Shown: in pieces, positions 23,455 to 34,110 of the stretch
How positions within the stretch are numbered: the first letter of the stretch is position 1
Layout of the letters: every line of letters begins with the position of its first letter
Source of the DNA: Pampus argenteus
Taxonomy: Eukaryota; Chordata; Actinopteri; Scombriformes; Stromateidae
Assembly: GCA_036937835.1 (NCBI GenBank)
Contig: CM072862.1
Location: 27,198,501 to 27,262,500, forward strand
DNA: 64,000 bases
Direction: 5' to 3'
Notes under the pieces: generated by a model
The model's database searches: none
What the model was told of the DNA's origin: nothing
What the model saw: the letters and a program-made list of their open reading frames with translations, nothing else
Program-made: the position numbers and the translations under genes

Positions 23455-24761
23455 TCAAAAGTGATTAGTACAAATCGTGTCTCTGACCGCTCGGCCATCC
23501 TGCATAGCTGGCAGGTGGACGGGGTCTTCATCGGGGTCATCAATCTGTAGGGCGGGGTGTTGCTCTCCTCTAATAGTGGCGATATTATGAAGAACAACAA
23601 CTGCCACAATAATATCGCAGGCCCTCTCAGGGGTCACCCTGAGGTGACGTAGGCACTGGAAACGGGCTTTCAGCAGGCCTATGGTCATCTCCACCCGGGC
23701 TCTCGTCCTGCTGTGAGCACGGTTGAAGTTTTGTTGGGGGCCTGGCTCAGGGTCCGGGTAAGGGGTCAGCAGCCTTGGTTGGCAGGGGTAACCCCTGTCA
23801 CCCAGCAGAAGGCCGTCAAACTCTCCTGTAATGTAGAGAGGATGCATGGGGTGTTGTAAAGGGGGGAGACAAGAGAAATTTACTGCAAATCTTCAGGTTT
23901 CTCACCGTGCTGCAGCCTGGCACTCAGGTTTGACTCGCGGTATATCCTTGAGTCATGAACAGACCCAGGCCACTTGGCCTCCACATCGGAGATTATGTGT
24001 GCAGCATCACATATGATCTTGACAGTGCAGAGAATGACAGATATTAGTTAAATTATGAGGAAGTGCTAAACACAGTGAAACTTCTTAGTCTACATGTACC
24101 TGCACATTAATGCTGTGAATGGACTTCCTATTCACATAATCAGCCTCATTATGTGAGGGAGCCGTGATGGGAATGTGAGTACCATCTATGCAGCCAATGA
24201 TATTGGGAAATCCTAAAACAAATAAAAATAATAAAACTTACTAATTCAAGTCTGAGGTGGCAGCACAATGTCATAATACAGCCTGATATTAAAGGAATTC
24301 AACAGATCTGTACATCCTTCACCTGCGATCCTGTGGAACTCTTCCTTAATGGCCCTGACAGGTTTGTGTCCAGGGAAGACAACAAATATAGGTAAAAGTG
24401 TTTTCAGGGCGAGGCAGACTCTTCTGATGGCCCTGCATACAGTTGCCTTACTTAGGTGCTCAGCATCTCCTATGTTATACAAAAAACTGCCATTGGCAAA
24501 AAAACGCAGCGCCACACACAAAATCTGCTCCGATGTGAGCGCATGACTGCGACTCGTGATATTTGAAATTTGCGGACGGATGAGGTTGTGTATGTAAATT
24601 ATAGACTGTTTAGTAAAACGGTACCGCTCAAAAAGAAAATTGTCCGGGAGGGCTAAAATATCAATGCGTGGTCTAAGTACTATCTGCCGACAGATATGTA
24701 ATTCACTCCGCAGGATTGCTGCACCTTCGTCCACAGGATCGTGATTAAAAGGACACGCCAT
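23455..24761 (-). CDS. Harbinger DDE transposase (HARBI1-like nuclease)
   Basis: Four exons on the minus strand: 24761-24323, 24212-24100, 24017-23906, 23825-23455. All have GT-AG introns and phases that match, giving 344 residues, close to the usual length of HARBI1-like proteins. Residues about 74-118 form a helix-turn-helix region (LTSEQILCVALRFFANGSF, then LSKATVCRAI). The nuclease domain follows with catalytic Asp156 in GCIDGTHI, Asp231 in LLLGDRGYP and Glu267 in RARVEMTIGLLK. The last two are 35 residues apart, as expected. The SVHDSR motif (203-208) and WPG are also intact. No stop or frameshift is present. The stop is 40 bp from that of the convergent Myb-like gene, and an AATAAA on this strand lies at 23436-23431. 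The protein would cut and move the element by recognising its inverted repeats. It is a transposon gene and not the domesticated host HARBI1. Confidence 0.93.
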
Positions 24762-25086
24762 GTTTAAACAGTTAACACCAAACGTTTCCTTCTGAAGCTA
24801 GAGGACGATCTGACAGCGCAGAATGAGGAAATCAAATTAAGTATGTGGCTCTGAAAGTGGGCGGAGACGGAGAGAAACTCAGAGTTTCTTCAGGAAAACC
24901 TGCTACCTACCAGGTTAGATTCACGGAGTCCGTTACTATGGCAACCGTGCTTGGGGTAAAGTTACCTCACTTTGTGAAACAGGTTAGAGTTACCCCTCTC
25001 TCTCGGGTTTGACTGACCCTCCTTTGTGAAACGGAAAACTCGGAGTTTCCGTGATTCCAGGGTTAACAGACTCTGAGTTTTCAATA

Positions 25087-25112
25087 AACCTGCTTTGTGA
25101 AACGGACCCCTG
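25087..25112 (-). repeat. Harbinger right terminal inverted repeat and target duplication (CTG)
   Basis: The reverse complement of 25087-25109 matches the left TIR at 22 of 23 positions, and CTG follows at 25110-25112. Inward copies of TTTGTGAAAC occur near 24974 and 25024. Confidence 0.9.
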
Positions 25113-25445
25113 GTCCTTTAACATCAGGGCCCTGGTTAAGAAGGCTCAGCAGCAGCTACACTTTCTACGCATCCTCAGATAGAAGCATCTGGACACAAAG
25201 CTGCTGCTGGCCTTCTACCACTCATCTGTGGAGAGTGTCCTGACGTACTGCCTGGGAGTGTGGTACGCTGGATGCAAGGAGGAGGACAGGAAGGCGGTGC
25301 AGAGGGTCATAAACACTGCCCAAAAGATCATTGGCTGCCCTCTGCCCTCCCTGGAAGAGATCTCCCTATCCTGCTGCCTCAGGAGAAAGAAAGCCATCAT
25401 CGGCGACCCCTCACACTCTGCCCACCACCTGTTTGGACCCTCATA
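25110..25445 (+). pseudogene. C-terminal part of the same Rex1/CR1-like polyprotein
   Basis: The frame resumes after the Harbinger with WSFNIRALVKKAQQQLHFLR. It then has LAFYHSSVESVLTYCLGVWYAGC, the conserved post-RT region. It ends with the Cys-rich CCLRRKKAIIGDPSHSAHHLF and a stop near 25446. A stop after FLRILR (TAG at 25180-25182) shows it was decaying. Confidence 0.75.
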
Positions 25446-25710
25446 AAACCACCAACTCCACAACAACCAACAATCTACCTCATCCTACCCTCCAGCACCT
25501 TAATCTTTAAGCACCTCATCACTTTATTGGTAATGTAGATAAGGTTGCACTTTATTACGTTTTGCACTGTTTTTCTTTAAATTACACTGTACTGTGTTAT
25601 ATTCTATGTTGTGTTTTTCTTTTGTATTTTTCTTGGTGACACTGCAGGAGCATCCCTCAATTTCCGTTGTACAAAATACAATGACAATAAAGATGATTCT
25701 GATTCTGATC

Positions 25711-26179
25711 AACTACTGTAATCAGTCAAAAGTCAAAGTTCTCCCAAAAAAAGTTATGGACTTAGTGACCTCTGACCTCTGCTGGTGCAGCCAGTAGCTG
25801 TTTACCACTGCTTGATCTGAAAGATGGACGAATTAAAAGGATATTTGTTATCAGCGACCATCAGATACCTGCTGTCTCCAGAATACAAGCTCCACAGTAC
25901 GTGCTTTACGGTACGCATATTCTGTCACTTCCAGTCACCGGTGTTACTGCCACGGTGCTCTCTGTTCTGCTCACCTAAACAAATTTTCATGTATTCCACA
26001 CACTAACAATCATCTCCTTAACTTTATATAACCACTTATCTTACAGCTCTCATATCTAGAAACATGGTTTACAAGTTTATTAGTCGATCTAACCCATGAC
26101 AATCCAGAGTTGAGACCACGAAGCAGAGCTGCAGTCTTACACGCTTCTCTGCGCCTCCACTAGAGCAGCTGCCCACCCA
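25711..26179. other. Short interval between the Rex1-like LINE and L2 copy D
   Basis: No gene is seen. Part of it (from about 25824) may be the 5' region of L2 copy D, because a family-like untranslated leader would be expected here. No second copy is long enough in this window to prove it. Confidence 0.4.
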
Positions 26180-28023
26180 ATCATCTAGTATAGAGACTGT
26201 GTCTGTCCCTCGTCCACCTGCATTATTTAAAGATAAAACAAACAGAAGAGGAGTAAATCATAAACACTTAATAAAAATTAAATCAACATCTCCAAGAGTC
26301 CAAAACAAGATAATTAAATGTGGACTCTTGAATATTAGGTCCTTGTCCTCTAAAGCTGTTTTAGTAAATGAATTAATATCTGATTATGATATTGATTTAT
26401 TCTGCCTCACTGAAACCTGGTTGCAGCAGGATGAATATGTTAGTTTAAATGAATCCACTCCCCCCAGTCATTGTAATACTCATATTCCTCGAAGTACTGG
26501 TCGAGGTGGTGGAGTTGGAGCCATATTTGACTCTAGTTTACTCATTAATCCTAAACCTAAACTAAATTATAATTCATTTGAAAGTCTCGTTCTTAGCCTG
26601 ACTCACCCAACCTGGAAAACATTACAGCCAATATTATTTGTTATATTATATCGAGCTCCAGGTCCTTATTCTGAATTTCTATCTGAATTTGCAGAATTTG
26701 CATCAGGCTTGGTCGTTAAATCAGATAAAGTAATTATTGTAGGTGATTTTAATATTCACGTCGACAACCATAGTGATAGTCTTAGTACTGCATTTATCTC
26801 TTTGTTAGACTCAATTGGCTTCTGTCAGAGTGTAAACAAACCGACTCATTGTCTGAACCACACTCTTGATCTTATACTCTCATATGGCATTGAAATTGAT
26901 CATCTAATAGTCTTTCCACATAATCCTATCCTATCTGACCATTTTCTAATAACCTTTGAGTTCATACTACTGGACTATAACCCTTTTTTCAGAAACTCCT
27001 ACAGCAGATGTTTATCTGACAGTGCTGTAGCCAAATTTAAGGAAACAATTACTATAGTATTAAATTCAATGCCATGTCTTAATGTTACAGAGGACTTAGC
27101 AGCTTCCTGTAGCCCCTCACACATAGATCAGCTCGTTAGTAATACTACAGAGTCATTACAGACAACTCTTGACTCTATTGCACCTCTGAAAAAGAAGAGA
27201 ATAAAACAGAGGAGGTTAGCACCATGGTATAGCCAGCACACTCACAAATTAAAGCAAGAGGCACGTAAATCTGAACGTAAATGGCGTGCCTCTTAACTGG
27301 AAGAATCTCGCCTAGCCTGGCAAGATAATCTTGCAATTTATAGGAAGGCTCTGCGTAATGCCAGAACAGACTATTATTCCTCATTAATTGAGGAAAATAA
27401 GAACAACCCCAGGTTTCTCTTCAGCACTGTAGCCAGGCTAACAGAGAACCACAGCTCTATTGAGTCATCTATTCCTTTAAGCCTAACTAGTAATGACTTC
27501 ATGAGCTTCTTTAATGATAAAATTCTAAATATTAGAGACAAAATTCATCACCTTTTGCCTTCAACAGGAACTGTTGAGGACATCTGAATTCTGATACAGT
27601 AAATTTGGAAATAGCTATAAAACCTGACATATATTTAGACTGTTTTTTTCCCATCAACCTTCAACAAATAACTTCAATAATTTCTTCGTCAAAGGCGTCA
27701 ACCTGTCTCTTAGACCCCATCCCAACCAGGCTGCTTAAAGATGTATTACCTCTAGTTAGCATATTCTTGTTGGATTTGATTAATCTGTATTTATTATCAG
27801 GATATGTCCATACAAACAGTTTATTTGAGAAGTTTCAGTCAGGATTTAGAGTGAATCATACTTCTCATGGAGTCCCACAAGGTTCTGTACTAGAACCACT
27901 TCTATTCAGTTTATATATGCTTCCTCTAGGGAACATTATTAGGAATCACTCCATTAATTTCACTGCTATGCCGACGACACCCAATTCTATTTATCGATCA
28001 AGCCTGATGAAACCAATCATTTA
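26180..28023 (+). mobile_element. L2-family LINE copy D with internal deletions
   Basis: The body is about 95% or more identical by eye to copy C (50119-53375, opposite strand) and copy E (43833-44622). It includes the polyprotein start region and ends at about 28023, where it runs into a minisatellite without reaching the L2 tail. The 5' limit is uncertain; alignment with copy E supports homology from about 26184 (ATCTAGTATAGAGACTG). Confidence 0.88.
26199..28023 (+). pseudogene. L2 polyprotein (endonuclease plus reverse transcriptase), copy D, broken
   Basis: The frame from 26199 gives 365 residues with the apurinic-type endonuclease motifs CLTETWL, VGDFNIHV and LSDHFLITFEF. It stops at 27294-27296, where AAA (Lys in copy C) has become TAA. 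Downstream, a roughly 150-bp loss joins LSGYV to HTNSLFE. A second loss joins FRVNH to SHGVPQGSVL, removing the reverse-transcriptase motif A region. The YADD box survives out of frame near 27965. The copy cannot encode an active enzyme. Confidence 0.88.
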
Positions 28024-28041
28024 ACACTGCTATGTGTGTGG

Positions 28042-28518
28042 CCGCTGCCTGCTACCTGCTGCCTGATACCTGCAGCCTGCTGCTTACTGCCTGCTACCTA
28101 GTGCCTGCTACTTGCTGCCTGCTGCCTGTGTGAGCTGCTGCCTGCTACCTGCTGCCTGTGTGAGCTGCTGTCTGCTGCCTACTACCTGCTGCCTGTGTGA
28201 GCTGCTGCCTGCTGCCAGCTACTTGCTGCCTGCTACCTGCAGCCTGCTGCTTACTGCCTGCTGCCTGCTGCCAGCTACTTGCTGCCTGCTACCTGCAGCC
28301 TGCTGCTTGCTGCCTGCTGCCTGTGTGACCTGCTACCTGCTGCCAGCTACTTGCTGCCTGCTACCTGTGTGAGCTGCTACCTGCTGCCTGCTATCTGCTG
28401 CCTGCTACCTGCTGCCTGTGTGAGTTGCTGACTGCTGCTTGCTACCTGATGCCTGCTGCCTGCCACTTGCTGCCTGCTACCCCCTTCCTGCTACCTGCTG
28501 CCTGCGTGAGCCGCTGCC
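28042..28518. repeat. CTGCTGCCTGCTACCTG-type minisatellite
   Basis: About 475 bp of imperfect 7-bp-based units (CTGCTGC, CTGCTAC, CTGTGTGAG) grouped into longer recurring blocks. The array abuts the broken 3' side of L2 copy D. It yields a Cys/Leu-rich spurious frame. Confidence 0.92.
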
Positions 28519-29766
28519 TCCTCCAGACAATAATTAATCAGAGTAAACAGAGGTTGGGGTGAAGTCGCGGCTGCTTTGCACTACCTGCTCTATTCAGAGC
28601 TGTTCTGGTTCCTGCAGTCTAAATATTAATCCCGCAGATAGCAGCACTGTGACCTGGATACACACACAAAGGCAGTCAGGTAGACAATGAGGGCCGGGCT
28701 GTTGCTTTGTGTTTCCTGTGTGCTGTATCGCATTAATTTCCAGCACTGATATGACAGACGGTCTTTACATAGCGATAAAAAAGACACTGGCCTCCTTCTC
28801 TCAGGTCACCAGATCAGCTCAGATTAGTGCTGAGACTTCACCAGCTGCATTTATGTTCCAGTTATTACTTGAATAAGGAACCAAATAAAACATCTTCATG
28901 TTCTCATTAGAACGAGAATGAACAATCTCCATTTAAAACAGCTGCTTTAAAGGTTTTACAACTAACTTGTTCTTCTTCTTCTCCTTTCGTCTTTTTCCTT
29001 CAGGTGTCACCACAGCGAATCCGTTACCTCCGTCTAACCCTGTCTTCTGTATCCTGTTCACTACATAAAGCGTTTATAACCAACAAACTATGATTTTCAT
29101 TATTGATTTATCTGTAGATTATTTCATCAAATATACATATACTTACATATGCATTTTACATTTAGTCATTTCTGACGCTTTCATCCAAAGAAGACTTTAA
29201 ATAATCAAGCGTGGGAGTACAGTGACTCAAAAGAGCTTATTAATCATTTTATTCATAATAACCTCTTAAAAACGTCTCGTTTTGTCAAATAAAGGGTCCA
29301 AAAGCAGACTTTCACTGTACACTGATATGAAATAAAGAACAACAGTAATCTAGTTACTACAGTGCAGGTAAATGAATGAATGAATGAATATATATGACTT
29401 GATATGAGATGAAATTAAAATGCAGATACAATCAGGTTAAAACGACAGCACAGTTTTATTTAGCAAAGTGAAATGTAAACAATATAATCACATAATTACA
29501 GTAGAAAAAGAAGAAACAAATTATTTCCAAATATTTAAAATAAAAAAAGTCAAATATTTATGGAAATTACACATTTCTTTATTATAGTATTTTTGGCTTT
29601 GTTGATGGATGATGAACACTTTATTGAAAACAAGTAAGTGAAGCACATAAATGTCTGATGAGGTCTATCTGACCAACTGTTGCATGTACTATAAAATAAG
29701 AGATAATTACCAGCGTCTGGATTATTTTCTAATGAAAGACAACAGAGCGTTTAGTTTGTGTGTCCA

Positions 29767-29823
29767 GTTGTCATGTTGTCATGTTGTCATGTTGTCATGT
29801 TGTCATGTAGTCATGTTGTCATG
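29767..29823. repeat. 8-bp GTTGTCAT tandem repeat
   Basis: Seven near-perfect units, one with GTAGTCAT. Confidence 0.93.
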
Positions 29824-30260
29824 AGCTGCAGTGAAACCATTCACTGACAGAAATCTCGTCTTACATAAGTAAGTCCAGGTTTAAAACCAGAGCTTCTGAT
29901 ATAAAATATATATTGAACTTTTTTAATTGTTACTTTACTGTAAATGCAGAACTTTTTTGTCCACGTCAGGTCACGTAGGTTACCATGGTGATTCAAACTG
30001 GATTAAAAGTTAGCCTGAAGTTAAACCTGAGTTAAGATGGCTGCAGGCCACATGTTTCTCTGAGTAACCTGGTGACACCCTGATGGTTGCCGTGTGACAT
30101 ATACACATGTTGACATGTAACACACACACGATGCGACGGTCCTTAAAGATGACGTGGAAAACTGTCATGGCGACGCACGACCGGCATTTTCAAACCGGCA
30201 TCGAAGCGAGAGGAGTTTGGTGTTTCTCCCGCACACCGCGGAGAGTTTAGTAAGGACAGA

Positions 30261-30380
30261 AAAACTAAACTCAACTCAACTCAACGAAACTCAACGAAAC
30301 TCAACTAAACGAAACTCAACTAAACGAAACTCAACTAAACGAAACTCAACTCAACGAAACTCAACGAAACTCGACTCGAC
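30261..30380. repeat. AACTCAACTAAACG-type minisatellite
   Basis: Units of AACTCAAC, GAAACTCAAC and TAAACG in mixed order, about 115 bp. It gives a Thr/Gln/Asn/Ser-rich frame that is not judged coding. Confidence 0.9.
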
Positions 30381-31746
30381 TGTCCACATTGAACTAAAGT
30401 TGTGGACATTGTTTATGTTTTGTTGTATAAATATTTTTTGAAACAAAAAGAAAAGTGGGATTTTCACACTTTCTGTTTAAGGTTGTATGAATTGTGTTTT
30501 GAATTTATGCATCCTTTGTGTGGTTTTCATGAGGTAACTAAATGTAATAAATGTTATATTGTCAGGCTGAGACCTGTCTTAGACCTGGTTACTTCAAACA
30601 CCCGTCACAACACTCTGTGAACCTGGTGACCTCTGGGTCTCTCAGCAAGGAGGGCTTTGGCTAATGAATAATCCAGGAGAAACATTAGTGTCATTGAGAG
30701 AGATTATTAATGGACAATTTGTCTGCAGATTAAGTTTTTAGGACCAACAAGTTCGACCTGCAACAAACAAACAGTTTGTGACACGAACTCCAGTTTCTAT
30801 GCAAGTTTTTGGTTTAAAAAATGTCAACACTGCTTATTTGATCTTATCTCATCTTTTTGATTGAACTTGATCCTGTTTTCTTGTAAATGTTATGCTGAGC
30901 ACTTTTTCATCTTGAACTGTGTTGTAGATATTAAGTTTATTATTCATTTACAAATATTATTTTCATAACTTCCTGTGGTCTCTGTGTGTATGTTGCTTGA
31001 ATTTGGGTGTTTTCTTTTCATTACTTTAGATTTTGATATTTTTGGTCTGATTTTGATGTTTCTGTAGAGTTGGATTATGATATGTCCTCTATGGAACATG
31101 AATATTTACAGTAAATAAACAAATCTTTATTTAGATGTGTCCAGTAGTTTTTTGAGAAAGCGTGTGCGGGTGTGTCCCTGCTCTGTAACTGTGGCTGAAC
31201 ACTCTGCTGCTGCTCAGATGAATTATGAGACTGGAGGTAATTGCTTCAGTTTGCTGAACCATAACTCAGCGGCTGCGGCCTGGCAGGAGGGACGTTAGCA
31301 GCAGGTAACAGACGTCTCACACTGTCACATGATTCATTGTAGAAGAATGAGAATGAATTCAAACTGTCACTGCAGTTTTATTTCTATGCTCATAAATCTG
31401 TTAGAGAAGCATCTCTTACATTTGGGAGATTTTACTCATTTTGATGACGCTGCAAGGAATTATGGAATAATCTGTTTTGCCTGAGGAAGCAACAAGACAA
31501 AGATGACGGGACAGTGACAAACATCTGCAGTCAGCTGTGCAGAAGTAAAGGTTAAAGATCAAGGACCCAACATGCATTCAAGTGGTTCCAGCTGAAAGAA
31601 AACTTTATGTTCTTCATTCAACAGCCTACAGTAGAGCAACGAGAGAGATGAAGGTGGCACAATGCCATAGTTTCCATTCAAATCCTGGAAAATCACAGTG
31701 AATGTTTGTTTCCATCCACTGCTGTTGTGTGAATATCAGCAGATAA

Positions 31747-31760
31747 ACAGCAGGGGGCGC
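31747..31760 (+). promoter_or_regulatory. CTCF-like motif
   Basis: ACAGCAGGGGGCGC matches the vertebrate core consensus CCASYAGRKGGCRS at 13 of 14 positions. No binding evidence is available. A single motif of this length occurs by chance at some rate. Confidence 0.3.
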
Positions 31761-32321
31761 TAATTCTCACGTCAGTGTCATTAAATTGTTGTAGAAGAAG
31801 AGGACACAACGATATGGCGTCATTAACAGAGCCGCAGTCAAAGGTCTTTTTTTTTTTCAATTTTTCTTTGTCTGCAAATTTTGTGTTATTTAGGAAAACC
31901 AGCGTGTTGATGACATCACGTCTGGTGGTGAAATGCTAAACAAAGCAAATAGGACTGATCTCTGTCAGCTGCTTCTTTTAGAGCATCAGACATTGACATT
32001 TGAATGAAATGCTTTTCACAATTCACTTTGATGATTGAGAGTCATTCCTGCTGGTTTAATGAGGAACTCAAATACAAACACATCCAGACAGAAGTTAGGT
32101 GTTAACCCTCATCAGCCGCCGCTGTGGTGCCCACAGCTCCTTCCTGCAGACATTTCATCTTGCAGACGCTCCTTCTTCCAAACGCTTCGCCCTGCAGGGC
32201 ATACGCTTTGAGCTGCAGATACTTCACCCTGCTGTCAGGACTCGTCAGCAAACACACTTCTTAAGAGACAACATTTTGGAGCTGATACACAGATTCAGTC
32301 TGTCCCAACATCCAGTTTGTG

Positions 32322-32352
<31 letters not shown>

Positions 32353-32408
32353 GCAGCTGTCTCACCTCTGTACGACAGATATCAGCTGCAGGTCCTGTCT
32401 GTGTGTGT

Positions 32409-32465
<57 letters not shown>

Positions 32466-32471
32466 TGTGTG
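32322..32471. repeat. Two (GT)n microsatellites separated by unique sequence
   Basis: GT tracts at 32322-32349 and 32399-32471, the second interrupted by CTGTGTG and CGCGCG. Frames across them on both strands are artefacts. Confidence 0.93.
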
Positions 32472-34014
32472 GTGGGGTCCCAGGGACCATTGAGCAACAC
32501 TGGAAGCGTGCAGTTCACGTGTCCTCCTCCCTCCCCTCCACTTGTCTGTCTGGCTGAGTCAAATGGAGGCTGAATGTCATCTGAGTCTCTATGGGGGGGG
32601 GGGTTGGCCGTCAGCCTGAGATGGTGATGACCCCGGCGAGGCAGCGCAGACACGTGTTAGCAGGGACTGAAGATGGACAGACAGAGAGATTAAGAGTCAG
32701 ACTGGGTGAAGTTCTGGTTGACCACAGTTATTACCTCACCTCTGCCCCTCAGAGGTCAGAGGAGGTTTAAATCTTACTCTCAACTCGAATATGGAGGTTC
32801 AACTTCTATGAACTTCAGAACTGAAAAGTCTGCAAACTGAGATTTATGCTGAACATATTATTAAAATGACAGTTTATTCAAAAGATGTGTTTAGAACTGG
32901 GCAAAGTTTTAGGTTCTAAAAGTAAAGTGAGGATCTTGATTAAGATGGTGAACATGCTAAACACATACCAGTGATTGGTCGGTTCTGACTATGTCTGTTT
33001 TAGTCCTTTTGGTTCTTTTTGTTGCCAGACTTTGCTCTACTGACGTAGGTGATATGAGGATCATAAAGAAGGACTGAGACTCCAGAGTCAATGATAAATA
33101 ATGATAATATTACTTACTAACAAACTAAGTGAAAGGTTTTGGTTTGAAAGCACTAATGTTGCAGTGTAGACCTCTAAAAGCACATCCCTGAATCTCAGAT
33201 GCGTTGCTGTTTAAACAGCAGAAATCACCTCTGGAGAAATGACAAGTTCATTTGAGCCTGTTTCGGGGTCACAGAGTGTTTCCCCTTTAACAAGCCACTA
33301 GTTGTGGTCAGGTTTGGTTATGAAATAGTTTCTGGCAGGCAGGTTTGGCAGTGCTTTTAAAGCCTGGGCAGCGTTGCTCAATCGGCCCTGCCTTTCATCA
33401 CCACAGCTCACAAATTAAACACGAGCTGATGGTTAGAAGATAAGGCTAATCTCAGACCGATCTGCAGAATTTCAACTCTGCTTCCTCTTATCTACAGAGC
33501 TGGCGCAGGGAGACGTCCATATCTGCGCGGCACGTTGTCATCATACCATACTGTCTGACCTTTGTCACCATTAAACTGGAGTCTGTCTTTTTATAATCTG
33601 TCTGCTGGAACAGATGACTGCTGGGAACACAGTTCACACATCACAAAGTGACGGGCAGACATTTTAGAGGCTTTGCCATGACCAAAGGTGAGACGCAAAA
33701 TGGCCAATAGGAGCCCACAAAGCACAGCAAGTGAAAGCACAGTGAATGGAGAGGGACTCAAAGAGCAAATTTAGGAAATCATCACCAATTTATGATCACA
33801 ATAACAATCTAAAGCACGTCAGCAGCTTCAGTCCGCTGTCTGTCTGCATATGATGCTTTCAGGTACAGAACTGAATATAGGTCAGCTGCATTTTAGTCCA
33901 CACACAACCTCACTGCAAGCTGGACATCAGGAGGAGTTACATGTTACACTCAAAAAATGGACAAAAATAAACTTGAATTTTGAAAATATGACACCGAATG
34001 CCAGTGAACTGTAT

Positions 34015-34110
34015 AGAATCAGCTTTATTGGCCAAGTATGTTCATGCATACAAAACAAAGACAACAAAGCTGAACAAAGATAAATATAATATACAAATAA
34101 AAATAGCAAC
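34015..34110 (-). mobile_element. LINE 3'-end fragment
   Basis: The + strand reads AGAATCAGCTTTATTGGCCA then AGTATGTTCATGCATACA. This is the reverse complement of a LINE tail that is very common in fish genomes. Only the terminal hundred bases or so remain. Confidence 0.5.

Larger units (their letters stand above)
21805..25109. mobile_element. Complete PIF/Harbinger DNA transposon, apparently autonomous
   Basis: The 3305-bp element is bounded by 23-bp terminal inverted repeats at 21805-21827 and 25087-25109 (GGGTCYGTTTCACAAAGCAG then GTT, one mismatch). It is flanked by a 3-bp direct duplication, CTG (21802-21804 and 25110-25112). Inside are two convergent genes: a Myb-like DNA-binding protein (+, 22000-23415) and a DDE transposase (-, 23455-24761). 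This two-gene layout defines the superfamily. Both genes splice into uninterrupted frames using GT-AG sites, which is unusual, since most vertebrate Harbinger copies are decayed. It interrupts the LINE at 20785-25710 and is therefore younger. Confidence 0.93.
20785..25710 (+). mobile_element. Rex1/CR1-type LINE, 5'-truncated, split by a Harbinger insertion
   Basis: The two halves are 20785-21804 and 25110-25710. The left half encodes the end of the linker and most of the reverse transcriptase. The right half continues with KKAQQQLHFLRIL and the C-terminal block around LEEISLSCCLRRKKAI. It then has a 3'UTR ending in TACAATGACAATAAAGATGATTCTGATTCTGAT, a typical Rex1-like tail. The element starts inside the ORF (NYKGRPAPTSPSG), so it is 5'-truncated in the usual way. 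Assignment to Rex1 and not another CR1/Jockey-superfamily branch is from memory of motif style. Confidence 0.8.
28519..34014. other. Intergenic DNA, no gene seen
   Basis: There are no recognisable exons. It includes an 8-bp GTTGTCAT repeat (29767-29823), an AACTCAACTAAACG-type repeat (30261-30380), GT tracts (32322-32349 and 32399-32471), a G9 run near 32593 and a CTCF-like motif at 31747-31760. Confidence 0.6.

Noticed and set aside
24246..24761. 171-residue open frame taken as a complete protein
   Set aside because: The last 25 residues (from GEGCTDLL) are intron read-through. Splicing at 24323/24322 continues into the DDE domain, where the first catalytic Asp lies.
21805..25109. Domesticated host HARBI1 gene
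   Set aside because: The locus has TIRs, a target duplication and the partner Myb-like gene inside one 3.3-kb unit, and it interrupts a LINE. It is therefore a transposon and not the conserved host gene.
32099..32653. Long frames on both strands around 32.1-32.6 kb
   Set aside because: Driven by the GT microsatellites (Cys-Val and His-Thr repeats); the non-repeat parts show no domain.
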